A stretch of DNA of 64,000 bases from Streptomyces asiaticus (lineage in GTDB: Bacteria > Actinomycetota > Actinomycetes > Streptomycetales > Streptomycetaceae), in the NCBI RefSeq assembly GCF_018138715.1, contig NZ_JAGSHX010000001.1:806001-870000 (forward strand), written 5' to 3'. The translations under genes and the position numbers were made by a program. The notes below the pieces were generated by a model that was not told the DNA's origin, ran no database searches, and was given only the letters and a program-made list of their open reading frames with translations. Of the stretch, positions 52,701 through 60,174 are shown piece by piece (position 1 is the stretch's first letter; each line of letters begins with the position of its first letter).

Positions 52701-53177
52701 CACGACGTCCTCGGCCGCGATCACCACCACTTCGGACGCATCAGCGCCGCCGACGTCGATGCCCGACTCATCGAACGCCGCGCCCGGTTCTACCTCTGCG
52801 GGCCGGAGGACATGCTCTCCGACATCACCATCGGCCTGGTCGACCGAGGCGTGCCGCGCTTCGACATCTTCGCCGAAAAGTTCCACGTCGCCCCACAGCG
52901 CGTCGACGTCCCCGACAGCGCACAGGCCACCGTGCGCTTCACCCGCGCCAACCGCCAGGTCACCTGGCGCAAAGAGGACGGCACTCTGCTGCAACTGGCA
53001 GAGCGGGAAGGGATCCGTCTGCCCAGCGGCTGCCGCTTGGGCCAGTGCGAGAGCTGCGCCATCACCGTTCTGGACGGGCAGGTCGCGCATCTGGTCACCT
53101 GCCCGGAGGACCTGGCCGACGACCAGTGCCTGACCTGCCAGGCCATGCCCATGACCGACGTCACGCTCGACGCCTGA
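49791..53177 (+). CDS. Single-chain molybdopterin oxidoreductase fused to flavin reductase and [2Fe-2S] ferredoxin
   Basis: An 1128-residue cytosolic enzyme with three modules. Seen: residues 1-780 form a DMSO-reductase-family molybdoprotein with an N-terminal [4Fe-4S] site (Cys 8, 11, 15 and 42), a likely molybdenum ligand Cys 141 in TEVCNWHKD, and a C-terminal dinucleotide-binding barrel near LTCAKNGHFCHSQHHGLSSLRK. Residues about 785-1010 are a ferredoxin-reductase module with FAD motif RCYSLTGP and NAD(P) motif LLASGIGITPFIGYLE. Residues about 1040-1128 are a plant-type ferredoxin with Cys 1081, 1086, 1089 and 1116. Known: separate proteins normally supply these parts. Inferred: a self-sufficient NAD(P)H-linked reductase, or the reverse. 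No Tat signal. Substrate unknown; followed by an ornithine-cyclodeaminase-family gene. Confidence 0.93.
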   Translation: MTEKQGYCTLCRSRCGAVYTIEAGALRGVRPDPEHPTGAAMCPKGRAAPEIVDSPDRLTQPLRRTTPKSDPDPKWEPIGWEEALSETAEKLGRIKAQDGAEAVAFAVTSPSATALSDSIDWIECFIRLFGSPNTCYSTEVCNWHKDWAHAFTFGSSLPTADFAATDLAVLWGHNPAKTWLAQSAALAQARAEGARLAVIDPRRSTSALEADHWLRVRPGTDAALALGVARLVLERHGYDDEFVRAWTNAPLLVRRDTGRFLRAQEVDPGLGGYVVWDTVDDTWRPYDTLRAARNPDRFALHGTHRVRLRTGTVDCEPAFERYRDACRPWTVEKTARTTGIAPAELTAFADALIRARSVSYHAWTGVGQHANATQTERAIATLYALTGSYDAPGGNVIWPRHALNPVTDLTRLPHGQRAKALGMAEHPLGPPAQGWISGRDLCRAILSQDPYPVRALVGFGSNLVLSQPDPRRTAAALRNLDFYVHLDLFPNPTSQFADIVLPVNSPWEHEAIKAGFEISRRAQEHVQLRPRMVEPVGQSRSDTEVVFDLAQRLGMGADFFDGDVTDGWNHQLRPLGLTVDELRRHPGGLRVPLETVYRKYAQSAEDGQVTGFATPTRRVELYSERLALHGYSAVPVHSAPGTGPDSRYPLSLTCAKNGHFCHSQHHGLSSLRKRSPEPTVDISRALAQRRNIGDGQWVALSTRNGSIRMRARIDHDLHDDVVCAEYGWWQQAPDLALPSFDPYAETGSNYNLLIGDDVRDPISGSVPMRSGSCDIQPIATSHWEGTKEFVIASAVPEGADVLALSLEPADGSQLPDFRPGQHITLGFPTTDPAGAERSAARCYSLTGPAQDKGRMSYSIAVRRVPGGQVSGRIHATAREGKRVQLTAPAGLFAIPPDISRPVVLLASGIGITPFIGYLETLARSGGSVPEVVLHHGSRNSTSHAFRNRTSELRDLIRQLRVHTHYSRPEPHDVLGRDHHHFGRISAADVDARLIERRARFYLCGPEDMLSDITIGLVDRGVPRFDIFAEKFHVAPQRVDVPDSAQATVRFTRANRQVTWRKEDGTLLQLAEREGIRLPSGCRLGQCESCAITVLDGQVAHLVTCPEDLADDQCLTCQAMPMTDVTLDA

Positions 53178-53206
53178 CCGCCTGACCGCCTGATCGAAAG
53201 ACGACG

Positions 53207-54163
53207 ATGCTGAATATCGACGCCCAACAGACCATCAACGCACTGCCGTTCCACGACCTCATCCCCGCGCTCCGGCAAGGTTTCGTTCACGGCGCCAGCA
53301 CTCCTGCCCGCCACCACCACACCGTCGACGCCGATACCGACGCCACCATCCTGCTCATGCCCGCCTGGTCCCATCGCGAGTTCCTGGGTGTCAAGCTCGT
53401 CAACGTCTTTCCCGCCAATGCCCGCCACGGCAGGCCGGCCCTGTCCTCCGCGTTCGTTCTGGCCAGCGCCGCCACCGGGGAGCACCTGGCCATCATCGAC
53501 GGCAATGAACTGACCCGGCGCCGCACCGTGGCGACCTCCGCTCTGGCCGCCACCTACCTCGCACGACCCGGGAGCACCACCCACCTGGTGGTCGGAGCGG
53601 GGCATGTGGGCAGTCTCGTCGCCGAGGCCTACCGCAGCGTCCTCGACATCCGGACAGTGCTCGTCTACGACCGGACCGTCAGCCACGCCCATCGCCTGGC
53701 CGACACCCTGAGGCAACAGGGGCTCGATGCCCGTCCTGTCGCCGACCTGGCCCCCGCGGCCGGCGAAGCCGACATCATCAGCTGTGCCACCCTTGCCACC
53801 GAGCCCGTCATCAAGGGCGACTGGCTGCAACCCGGCACCCACCTCGACCTCATCGGCAGCTTCCGCCCCACCATGCGAGAGGCTGACGACCAGTGCGTAC
53901 GCCGCGGCACCATCTTCATCGACACACCACAGGCCCTGCGCGAATCCGGTGATCTGACTCAGCCCATGGATGCCGGCCTCCTCACCCCGGACGACATCGC
54001 CGGCACCCTGCCCGACCTGTGCGCCGGCACCATCCCCGGCCGCCGTACCCAGGAAGAGATCACCGTCTTCAAATCGGTCGGCAGCGCACTCGCCGACCTC
54101 ACCGCCGCCTCGGTGGTCTACCGCTCACACGGTGGCGCCCGCGCCGGTTCCTCGCGGCGGTGA
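53207..54163 (+). CDS. Ornithine cyclodeaminase/mu-crystallin family protein
   Basis: A 318-residue NAD(P)-dependent enzyme. Seen: N-terminal MLNIDAQQTINALPFHDLIPAL, the substrate loop GVKLVNVFPANARHGRPALSS, IIDGNELTRRRTVATSALAA, Rossmann motif LVVGAGHVGSLVAEAY, and IGSFRPTMREADDQCV. All hallmarks of the OCD/mu-crystallin family (PF02423). Known: members include ornithine cyclodeaminase, ketimine and pyrroline-2-carboxylate reductases, and alanine dehydrogenases. It lies 29 bp after the molybdoenzyme and is surely co-transcribed. Inferred: acts on a cyclic imine or amino acid that is the substrate or product of the molybdoenzyme. The GxGxxG-type sequence suggests NAD preference but is not decisive. 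Confidence 0.92.
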   Translation: MLNIDAQQTINALPFHDLIPALRQGFVHGASTPARHHHTVDADTDATILLMPAWSHREFLGVKLVNVFPANARHGRPALSSAFVLASAATGEHLAIIDGNELTRRRTVATSALAATYLARPGSTTHLVVGAGHVGSLVAEAYRSVLDIRTVLVYDRTVSHAHRLADTLRQQGLDARPVADLAPAAGEADIISCATLATEPVIKGDWLQPGTHLDLIGSFRPTMREADDQCVRRGTIFIDTPQALRESGDLTQPMDAGLLTPDDIAGTLPDLCAGTIPGRRTQEEITVFKSVGSALADLTAASVVYRSHGGARAGSSRR

Positions 54164-54193
54164 CCAAGGCGGTTCCGGCCACGGCCGGCGTGT

Positions 54194-54340
54194 CAGTTCC
54201 CCTTCTACGCCGGCATCGCCGCCATCATGACCAAAGCCACCAACGGCTCAGGCGACAGCCTGTCCCACTACCTGGCCTCAGCCTTCACCGGCGTCGGATC
54301 CCCGGCCCTCTTCCCGCTGATGATGGGCGGGCGCGCAGGT
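54194..54340 (+). pseudogene. Short-chain fatty acid transporter fragment
   Basis: Seen: 49 codons reading QFPFYAGIAAIMTKATNGSG and HYLASAFTGVGSPALFPLMM, with no start and no natural end. Known: QFPFYAGI-MG in this context is typical of AtoE-like short-chain fatty acid transporters (TIGR00366). Inferred: the middle of a third operon gene, deleted on both sides, which would have imported a carboxylate substrate for the upstream operon. Short, so the family call is tentative. Confidence 0.5.
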
Positions 54341-54357
54341 GCTGAGCGTTGTGCGGT

Positions 54358-55047
54358 TCAGATGACTTTGAGCAGGCGTTCCGCCAGGGGGGATGCCGAC
54401 GCGGGGTTCTGTCCGGTGTACAGGTTGCGGTCGACCACCGTGTAGGGCTTCCATTTCTCTCCCTTGGTGAAGTCGACGCCGAGTGCGATGAGCTCGGTCT
54501 CCAGTGTCCAGCGGGCCCTCTTGGCAAGGCCGACCTCCTCCTCTTCCTCGTTGGTGAAGCCGGTGACCCGGTAGCCGATGAAGGGCGATTTCCCGTGGAT
54601 CCTGGTCGCCAGCATCGCTGCCGGGGCGTGGCAGACGATGGCGAGGGGTTTACCGGAGGGCAGGGCCTCCGTCAGCAGGCGGCCGACGTCGGCGTCGACG
54701 CTCAGGTCTTCCATGGGACCGTGGCCGCCGGGGAGGTAGACGGCGTCGTAGTCGTCCAGCCGGGCGTTCGCGAGGTGGATCGGGCGCCGCATCACTTCCG
54801 CGGAGCGGATGATCGCCTCCAGATCGAGTGCGATCTGCGCGCTGCCCGCCATAGCGGGTCGCAGGCTCATCATGTCCACCGTCGGAACGGCCCCGCCGGG
54901 GGTGGCGACGGTGATCTCGTGGCCCGCCTCGGTGAGGGCCTTGTAGGGGGCGGCGAACTCTTCAGCCCAGTAGCCGGTCGCGTACCTGGTGCCGTCCTTG
55001 AGCGTCCAGTAGGGCGTACCGGTCATCACGAAAAGTACCTTGGCCAT
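54358..55047 (-). CDS. DJ-1/PfpI family protein, Hsp31-like
   Basis: A 229-residue class I glutamine amidotransferase-like protein. Seen: N-terminal AKVLFVMTGTPYWTLKDGTR, TGYWAEEFAAPYKALTEAGHEI, the Glu of the triad in the GYWAEE segment, YDAVYLPGGHGPMEDLS, and the nucleophile elbow PLAIVCHAPAAML with Cys-His adjacent. Known: Hsp31-type members act as glyoxalase III or deglycases and chaperones. Full length and complete triad. ATG 55047 stands 212 bp from a divergent gene. Inferred: cytosolic detoxification of reactive carbonyls. Confidence 0.93.
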   Translation of the reverse strand: MAKVLFVMTGTPYWTLKDGTRYATGYWAEEFAAPYKALTEAGHEITVATPGGAVPTVDMMSLRPAMAGSAQIALDLEAIIRSAEVMRRPIHLANARLDDYDAVYLPGGHGPMEDLSVDADVGRLLTEALPSGKPLAIVCHAPAAMLATRIHGKSPFIGYRVTGFTNEEEEEVGLAKRARWTLETELIALGVDFTKGEKWKPYTVVDRNLYTGQNPASASPLAERLLKVI

Positions 55048-55258
55048 CGCGCAACCGCCTTCCTGTCACTATTCGATACGGTCAGCGCATATATCTCCCT
55101 TAAAGCATGGTATAAGCAGGCGGCGGTCCGCCGCACCTGCGGTGGCCATGAGCACGTAAAGCCGGGTTGACCTGCACCTACCTCGACAAATCCGCAGTCC
55201 CGAATCGCGTCCTCGCCTCACGATCACCCAGGTGTCCACGAGCCCGAAGGATCGCACC

Positions 55259-55657
55259 ATGACCGAGCGCTACGACCCCTACCGCGCGCTTCCTTTGGTA
55301 CCGGAGTTCCCGTGCTACGACCCGGACGCACTGACGGTCAGCGGCTTCTGGCACTGGGCAGTCTTCGACATCCCCGCCTCGGTGACCGAGCTGTCCGCCG
55401 GCGCGGGCGACGCCGGTGGCCAACACCTGCCCACCGGCGCCAAGACGCTGGCCAACGACGCAGGCCGGCACGGCTACCTCGGTGCCGCACCCGAGCCGGG
55501 GGAGGCCCCGCACCGCTATGTCTTCGTCGTCCACGCACTGGACGTCCCCACGCTCGACGTCCCCACCGACGCGACCCCCGCCTGGCTCGGCTTCCGGCTC
55601 GTGGCCCACGCCCTGGCGCGGGCCACGCTCACACCGGTCTTCGGCATTCCGGCGTGA
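55259..55657 (+). pseudogene. PEBP-family (YbhB/YbcL) protein with internal deletion
   Basis: A 132-residue phosphatidylethanolamine-binding-like protein. Seen: the start [14 protein letters not shown] is normal, then the sequence jumps straight to [21 protein letters not shown], and continues normally through [32 protein letters not shown] and [14 protein letters not shown]. The segment of roughly 45 residues that should lie between, with the conserved DxSP-x-L-x-W ligand-site strand, is missing, but the frame is kept. Known: the family is about 150-180 residues. Inferred: an in-frame deletion that removes part of the binding pocket; a stable protein may still be made. GAAGGA precedes the ATG. 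Confidence 0.8.
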
Positions 55658-55735
55658 CGGAACGGACAGCGAGGGCCACCGGCGCCATCCCACGGCCCAC
55701 TCGCGCCCGAAGTCCCGTCGTCCGGAGGGCTACGA

Positions 55736-56548
55736 CTACGTGCGGGGGCGTGAGGTGTTGGTGATCGGGAGCGGCCGGTCCGTGCCCGCCACGTAGAGGT
55801 CCCTCGGAGCCGTGCGCAGCTCGAAGGCATTGTCCTCGCGCGAGACGCGCACGGACAGCACGAAGTAGCCGTCGTCCTCCACGGTGGTCTTCACGTGGTA
55901 CTCGCTCTCCCAGTAGGTCTGGAGGAAGACCTCGGTGCCCTCGGGCTCGATCCCTTGGGGGAGGCTGACCTTGCCCTGGACGGTGAGGATGTCGCCCGCC
56001 TTCACCTTCTTCTTGTTGACCTGGTAGCTGACGGAGCTGGGCTTGGCCTTGGCGGCCACGGTGGTGTCCGCGTAGTAGCCGTCCTGCGGGGTGTTGGGGT
56101 CGCCGTCCTCGTCGTAGAGGGCCGTGATCTGCACCCGGTGCTGGACATTGAGCAGGCTGCTGCCGCCCACGTGGTCGATGTCGACGTCGGGGATGGTGAA
56201 CCTTCCGTTGGCGTCGGTGACCGGCGTGCCCAGGTCGCGCGGCTCGTAGTAGTTGGGGTCGATCGGGTCGCCCCACGGGTTCCAGGTGGTGAAGAGGACG
56301 ACCTCCTGGATGGTGACGGGGATGTTGGACGCCGGGGTGCCGTCGGCCTTGGTGACGGTGCCGGTGACGTCGACGCGGCGGTTGCCGTAGTCGGTGCTGG
56401 TCGGGTTGGTGCTCACGTTCAGCACGTAGGCGTCGCCGGGGGAGGCGTTCGTGGGCTTGGCTGAGGCGGCGGGCGCGGACAGGGCGCCTGCGGCGAGCAG
56501 GAGCGCGGCGGTGGCGGCAAGCCGCGTCGGCAGGGACTTCCTGGGCAC
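55736..56548 (-). CDS. Secreted beta-sandwich protein
   Basis: A 270-residue exported protein that I do not recognise by name. Seen: a Sec signal peptide (LAATAALLLAAGALSAPAASA) with an AxA cleavage site; then repeated Ig/carboxypeptidase-regulatory-like beta motifs: VDVTGTVTKADGTPASNIPVTIQE, VTDANGRFTIPDVDI, ILTVQGKVSLPQG and EDDGYFVLSVRV. Two or three domains of about 90 residues. Known: such CarboxypepD_reg-like domains mediate binding in extracellular proteins. No membrane anchor or sortase motif. The next gene on the right lies over 500 bp away. Function unknown. Confidence 0.78.
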   Translation of the reverse strand: MPRKSLPTRLAATAALLLAAGALSAPAASAKPTNASPGDAYVLNVSTNPTSTDYGNRRVDVTGTVTKADGTPASNIPVTIQEVVLFTTWNPWGDPIDPNYYEPRDLGTPVTDANGRFTIPDVDIDHVGGSSLLNVQHRVQITALYDEDGDPNTPQDGYYADTTVAAKAKPSSVSYQVNKKKVKAGDILTVQGKVSLPQGIEPEGTEVFLQTYWESEYHVKTTVEDDGYFVLSVRVSREDNAFELRTAPRDLYVAGTDRPLPITNTSRPRT

Positions 56549-57036
56549 GGGTCAACTCCAAGGTGTGTCGGGATTGCAGGAGTCGCGCCGGGCGGCACCG
56601 GTTCCGCCGCAGCGCAGGTGTGCGACGCACCAGGTTCGACCGGCGGGGTGAGGCGGGAGTTGTCCCCCGTGCGGCCGCTGTTACGCGGCTGTGGCAGGAG
56701 GCCGGGTTTGTCCGGGTTGCGTATTCACCTGGACGTCATTCGCTGGCCGCCCCGCATTGCCCTCGGCGGGCCGCTGGATGGGTTGCTGCTGGTGTCGGCC
56801 TTCTGTACGCAGACCCAACGGGCATGGTCGGCGAAGTACCGGGGCGGGCGCGGTCCTTGCAGGCACGTGCTCGCGGTGGGCATGGTGCGCGGCACGGCGG
56901 CGGCCGCCGAAGCCGGGTCACGGCCGTCGCGGCGGGCTCCGTATCGAGCCAGGTGGTGAAGAACGCGAGACTGCTGCGCGACGTACTGGGCCGAGCGGCC
57001 CAAGCCCTCTTCACGGTCCTCCGCCTTGCCCGGCTT
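56549..57036. other. 490-bp stretch with no supported gene
   Basis: Carries the 5' side of the secreted protein gene and, at its right end, the MerR-type promoter of the HEAT operon. Readings in all frames are Arg/Ala rich without domain features; I see nothing else. Confidence 0.4.
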
Positions 57037-57065
57037 GACCTTGACACAGTGACAAGGTCTTCACT
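57035..57065 (+). promoter_or_regulatory. MerR-type promoter: 19-bp spacer with operator dyad
   Basis: Seen: candidate -35 TTGACC (57035-57040), a 19-bp spacer, candidate -10 TTCACT (57060-57065), with the perfect dyad GACCTTG-N9-CAAGGTC (57037-57059) between them. Known: this stretched spacer with an operator inside is the classic MerR-regulated promoter. The operon ends in a MerR gene. Confidence 0.75.
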
Positions 57066-57085
57066 GCGTCAAGGAGGTGGTCCCG

Positions 57086-57757
57086 ATGACGGCGCCGAGC
57101 GAGGACACGAACACGATACGAATTCTCCGGGGGCTGGAGAACAGCAGCTCATCGGTCCGGCTGCAAGCAGCGCTGGCGGTCGGCACGACCCCGGACCCGG
57201 CGTTCATCGGCAAGCTCATGGAGCGATGCGCGATCGAACCAGAGTTCTGCGTGCGCGAAATGCTGACGTGGGCACTCACCCGCCACGCGGCATCGATGAC
57301 ACTCCCGGTGCTTCTCGACGAAGTCCGCTCGGAGCGTGCGCAGGCACGGAGCCAGGCGTTGCACACGCTGTCCAAGATCGGGGATCGGCAGGCGTGGCCG
57401 GCGATCACACCGGCGCTGCTGTCCGACGCCGATGACGAGGTGGCCCGGAGCGCCTGGCGGGCAGCGGTCGTGCTCGTGCCCGAGGGTGGGGAGCACGAGT
57501 TGGCCGTAGTGTTGGCGACACAGCTCGGGCGCGGCGAACATGAGACGCAGCTGAGCCTCAGCCGGGCGCTGATCGCGCTCGGGGAGGCGATGTTGCCGGC
57601 ACTGGGCGCCGCGACGAGGGATCCCGATCCTCGTGTGCGCACGCACGCACTCGCCACGGAGCGGCTGTGGCGCGACCCGGATGCCGGATTCGAGTTCGCG
57701 ATCGAGGAGGCGAAGCGCGTCGTAGCCCTCGGCGGGAGCGGCCGGGAGGGGCGGTAG
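57086..57757 (+). CDS. HEAT-repeat protein
   Basis: A 223-residue all-helical protein. Seen: ATG 57086 with AAGGAGGTGG seven bases upstream; about five HEAT units of 30-35 residues, for example SSVRLQAALAVGTTPDP, PEFCVREMLTWALTRHAA, SERAQARSQALHTLSKIGDRQ, DDEVARSAWRAAVVL and DPDPRVRTHALATERLW. No enzymatic motif. Known: such scaffolds bind proteins or DNA, and DNA-glycosylase AlkD is built this way, but no catalytic signature is recognisable. It is directly followed (3 bp) by a MerR regulator that itself carries HEAT repeats, so the two share one MerR-type promoter. Inferred: partner or target of that regulator. Confidence 0.82.
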   Translation: MTAPSEDTNTIRILRGLENSSSSVRLQAALAVGTTPDPAFIGKLMERCAIEPEFCVREMLTWALTRHAASMTLPVLLDEVRSERAQARSQALHTLSKIGDRQAWPAITPALLSDADDEVARSAWRAAVVLVPEGGEHELAVVLATQLGRGEHETQLSLSRALIALGEAMLPALGAATRDPDPRVRTHALATERLWRDPDAGFEFAIEEAKRVVALGGSGREGR

Positions 57758-57760
57758 GCA

Positions 57761-58768
57761 GTGTTGATCGGTGATGTCGCGCGACGGTCCGGAGTCAGCG
57801 CCCGCATGCTCAGGCATTACGAATCGCTCGGCCTGGTGCGGCCAACGGGTCGTACCGACTCGGGCTATCGGGAGTACTCCAGCGAGGACATCCGGCGAAT
57901 CTTCCACATCGAGAGCCTGCGGACATTGGGGCTGTCGCTGCGCGACGTCAGGCGCGCGCTCGATGACCCCGGCTTCGCGCCCGCGGAGCTCGTCGACGAC
58001 CTCATCCGCCAGACGCGAGACCGCATCGCGGCGGAGACGAAGCTGCTCACGCGACTCCGTCGGATCGGTGCCGCGCAACCCGCGGGCTGGGAGGAGGTCC
58101 TCCAGATCGTCGCGCTCCTCCAGGCGTTGGGATCGAAGAGCGCGGGAACGCGGCAGCGGGCGGCCCTGTCCGCGGTGGAGGACGTTCCCGTGCCGGTGGA
58201 GGCACTGGCCGAGGCCGTGCTGAGCGAGTCGGACCCGAACGTCGCCGGGGCCCTTCGTTGGGCTCTGGCACGATCGGGAGAGGACGCGCTGGCACTATTG
58301 GCGGAGGGCCTCGGCTCACCTGCGGCCGAGGTGCGGAAACGTGCCGTCCAGTCCATCGCCGAGATTCCGTATGATGAGGCGACCGCACTGCTGCGGGATG
58401 CCCTCACGCAATCCGATATGGCGGTCCGCAGGTACGCGGCTCTGGCGCTCGGGGCACGTGGCGTGGCCGACGCGGTCCCGACACTCATCGACATGATCGT
58501 CGAGGAGCGGAACGACGCCGACGCGGCTGACGCACTGAGCGCGCTGGCGAGTGATCCCGAGTTGGCGGATCAGATCGCCACTGGGCTCCTCGACCGCCTC
58601 TCCCGAGGCACCATGGGAGCGTCCGCACGTCGACGGCTGGCACAGGCGCTCGCGGACATCCCGGGGATCCGGACGTCACGTGCCCTCGCGGATCTGTCAC
58701 ATGATGAGGACCGTGCCGTTGCGCTCACCGCGACATACATTCTCAAGCTGCGCGACGCACGAGAGTGA
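57761..58768 (+). CDS. MerR-family regulator with C-terminal HEAT repeats
   Basis: A 335-residue regulator with an uncommon architecture. Seen: residues 1-75 form the MerR winged helix (LIGDVARRSGVSARMLRHYE, SLGLVRPTGRTDSGYREYSS, IRRIFHIESLRTLGLSLRDV), followed by the coiled coil LIRQTRDRIAAETKLLTRL; from residue 130 to the end come HEAT units such as AGALRWALARSGEDAL, EVRKRAVQSIAEIPYDE, MAVRRYAALALGARGVADAV and SARRRLAQALADIP. Known: MerR proteins usually have short effector domains. Inferred: the HEAT part senses a protein or nucleic acid rather than a small ligand. GTG start, 3 bp after the HEAT gene; autoregulation at the dyad upstream is likely. Confidence 0.9.
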   Translation: MLIGDVARRSGVSARMLRHYESLGLVRPTGRTDSGYREYSSEDIRRIFHIESLRTLGLSLRDVRRALDDPGFAPAELVDDLIRQTRDRIAAETKLLTRLRRIGAAQPAGWEEVLQIVALLQALGSKSAGTRQRAALSAVEDVPVPVEALAEAVLSESDPNVAGALRWALARSGEDALALLAEGLGSPAAEVRKRAVQSIAEIPYDEATALLRDALTQSDMAVRRYAALALGARGVADAVPTLIDMIVEERNDADAADALSALASDPELADQIATGLLDRLSRGTMGASARRRLAQALADIPGIRTSRALADLSHDEDRAVALTATYILKLRDARE

Positions 58769-58873
58769 ATCTCTCCTGGGCCTTGTTCTCGTGTAGCTAC
58801 GGCGAACGGATGTGTAGCGCGGCCTACGGATTCCCAAGCCCGGCAGACCGGCGTCTTCCGCAAGGACGGTTCA

Positions 58874-58891
58874 CCTCCGCTTGCGCGGAGG
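58874..58891. terminator. Hairpin between convergent MerR-HEAT and RidA genes
   Basis: Seen: CCTCCGC-TTGC-GCGGAGG, a perfect 7-bp stem, in the 167-bp convergent gap. Confidence 0.55.
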
Positions 58892-58935
58892 CTCTGAGGA
58901 ACCGGGCCGCCCGGCCGGCGGCTCACCCAGCCGGT

Positions 58936-59361
58936 CTATCGGGATGCGCCGTCGGGGTAGGCGGCGGTCGCGCGGATTTCGACGAGGAGTCCCGGGCTGG
59001 CGAGGCCGCTGACCCCGATGATCGTCCAGGTCGGGTAGGGAGCTTTGACGAGGCGCTGTTTGGCCTCGATGAAGCCGGGCAGGTGCTGGCGGATGTCGAC
59101 GTGGTAGCTGGTGATGTCCACGAGGGCGGACAGGTCGAGGTTCTCCAGTCGAAGGATCTCTTCGATCTTCCGGATGGCGATCTCGGTCTGTTCCTCGATG
59201 GTGTCCGGGATGGTTCCGTCGGCGCGGCGGCCGATTGTTCCGGCGATGAACAGGAGGCCGTGCGCGCGGACCGCGGCGGAGTAGCCGAAGCTTGCGAAGG
59301 CGCTGGTGGTGTGCCCGAAGACGGCGTTGTCCTCGGGGACCTCGATGGTGTGGACGGTCAT
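58936..59361 (-). CDS. RidA-family protein
   Basis: A 141-residue YjgF/YER057c/UK114-type protein. Seen: ATG 59361 with AAGGAAAAGG about nine bases upstream; GYSAAVRAHGLLFIAGTIG, the conserved EEQTEIAIRKIEEILRLENL helix, and the C-terminal FIEAKQRLVKAPYPTWTIIGVSGLASPGLLVEIRATAAYP, whose Arg in EIRATA is the substrate-binding residue. Known: RidA hydrolyses reactive enamine/imine intermediates; other members have distinct roles. It lies 67 bp downstream of an HD-domain gene on the same strand. Inferred: cytosolic trimer. Confidence 0.93.
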   Translation of the reverse strand: MTVHTIEVPEDNAVFGHTTSAFASFGYSAAVRAHGLLFIAGTIGRRADGTIPDTIEEQTEIAIRKIEEILRLENLDLSALVDITSYHVDIRQHLPGFIEAKQRLVKAPYPTWTIIGVSGLASPGLLVEIRATAAYPDGASR

Positions 59362-59428
59362 TGGGGTGGTTCCTTTTCCTTGTTGAGGCGGCCGTTTTCT
59401 TTGTTGAGGGGTCGTGGAGTCCGTGGGG

Positions 59429-60103
59429 TCAGTCGCCCCAGCGGGACGAACGGCAGGCGTGCTCCAGCCGGGTCCGGCCGAAGGTCTCGCGTTCGCGGAG
59501 GAATTCGCCGGGGATGGCATACCGGGGTGCGTTCGTCGGGTTCTTCGCTGCCTGTGCGACGATCGCGTCGGTGAGTGAGCGGACCATGTCCAGCCGTGGA
59601 TAGGCGGTGTGCACGGCGTTGGCCTGCTCATCGGTGATGGCGTCGATGTGGCCGGCGCCCAATGGGCCGCCGAAGTCGAGGGCGACGCCTTCGCGGACGA
59701 GCACGCACAGCGTGCCACGGCGTTCCGCGATACCCGGCGAGGTGTGCAGGGCGATGGCCTGCCAGACCTGGTCGGCCTCGGCCGCGGGCACTCCGCGGTC
59801 GATGAGGAATGCCGCGGCCCGGTCGGCGCCTTCGACCTCGAACCGCTGGCTGTGCGGGCCGTCCGACGCCACGCCGAGGTCGTGCATCGCGCACGCGGCG
59901 AACAACAGGTCGTCGTGGTAGTCGTGGCCGACGGCCAGGCCGAGGCGGCCGGCCGCCAGCCGGGCGAACAGGTAGCTGCGGATGCTGTGGTTGAACACGG
60001 ACGGCGTTTCCACCGGCCGGATGAGATCCATGACGGCGTCGGCAAGCGGTGTGCCGGGCAGCGTGATCAGGTCGGCGGTCGCCTCGCGGGTAGGTCCGGT
60101 CAT
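59429..60103 (-). CDS. HD-domain protein, cyanamide-hydratase-like
   Basis: A 224-residue metal-dependent hydrolase-type protein. Seen: the HD-domain metal pattern with His in VFNHSIRSYLFARL, the HD pair in FAACAMHDLGVAS, and Asp further on, plus RFEVEGADRAAAFLIDRGVP and IALHTSPGIAER. These match the Ddi2/cyanamide hydratase-like HD family. Known: characterised members hydrate cyanamide or nitriles; most are unassigned. It is divergent from an AraC-type GlxA regulator 71 bp away and is followed by a RidA gene, suggesting a small nitrogen- or imine-related detoxification set controlled by that regulator. Confidence 0.88.
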   Translation of the reverse strand: MTGPTREATADLITLPGTPLADAVMDLIRPVETPSVFNHSIRSYLFARLAAGRLGLAVGHDYHDDLLFAACAMHDLGVASDGPHSQRFEVEGADRAAAFLIDRGVPAAEADQVWQAIALHTSPGIAERRGTLCVLVREGVALDFGGPLGAGHIDAITDEQANAVHTAYPRLDMVRSLTDAIVAQAAKNPTNAPRYAIPGEFLRERETFGRTRLEHACRSSRWGD

Positions 60104-60174
60104 GTCTTCAGCCTGGCCGCGACCGCCCTGACCTGGCGAGAGGCAAAATTTCCTCGCTTCGATAGAATCTTGCC

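Noticed and set aside
60136..60157. GCGAG-N12-CTCGC as operator of the GlxA-type regulator
   Set aside because: Only five matching bases per arm; too weak to separate from chance in GC-rich DNA, although its position is suitable.
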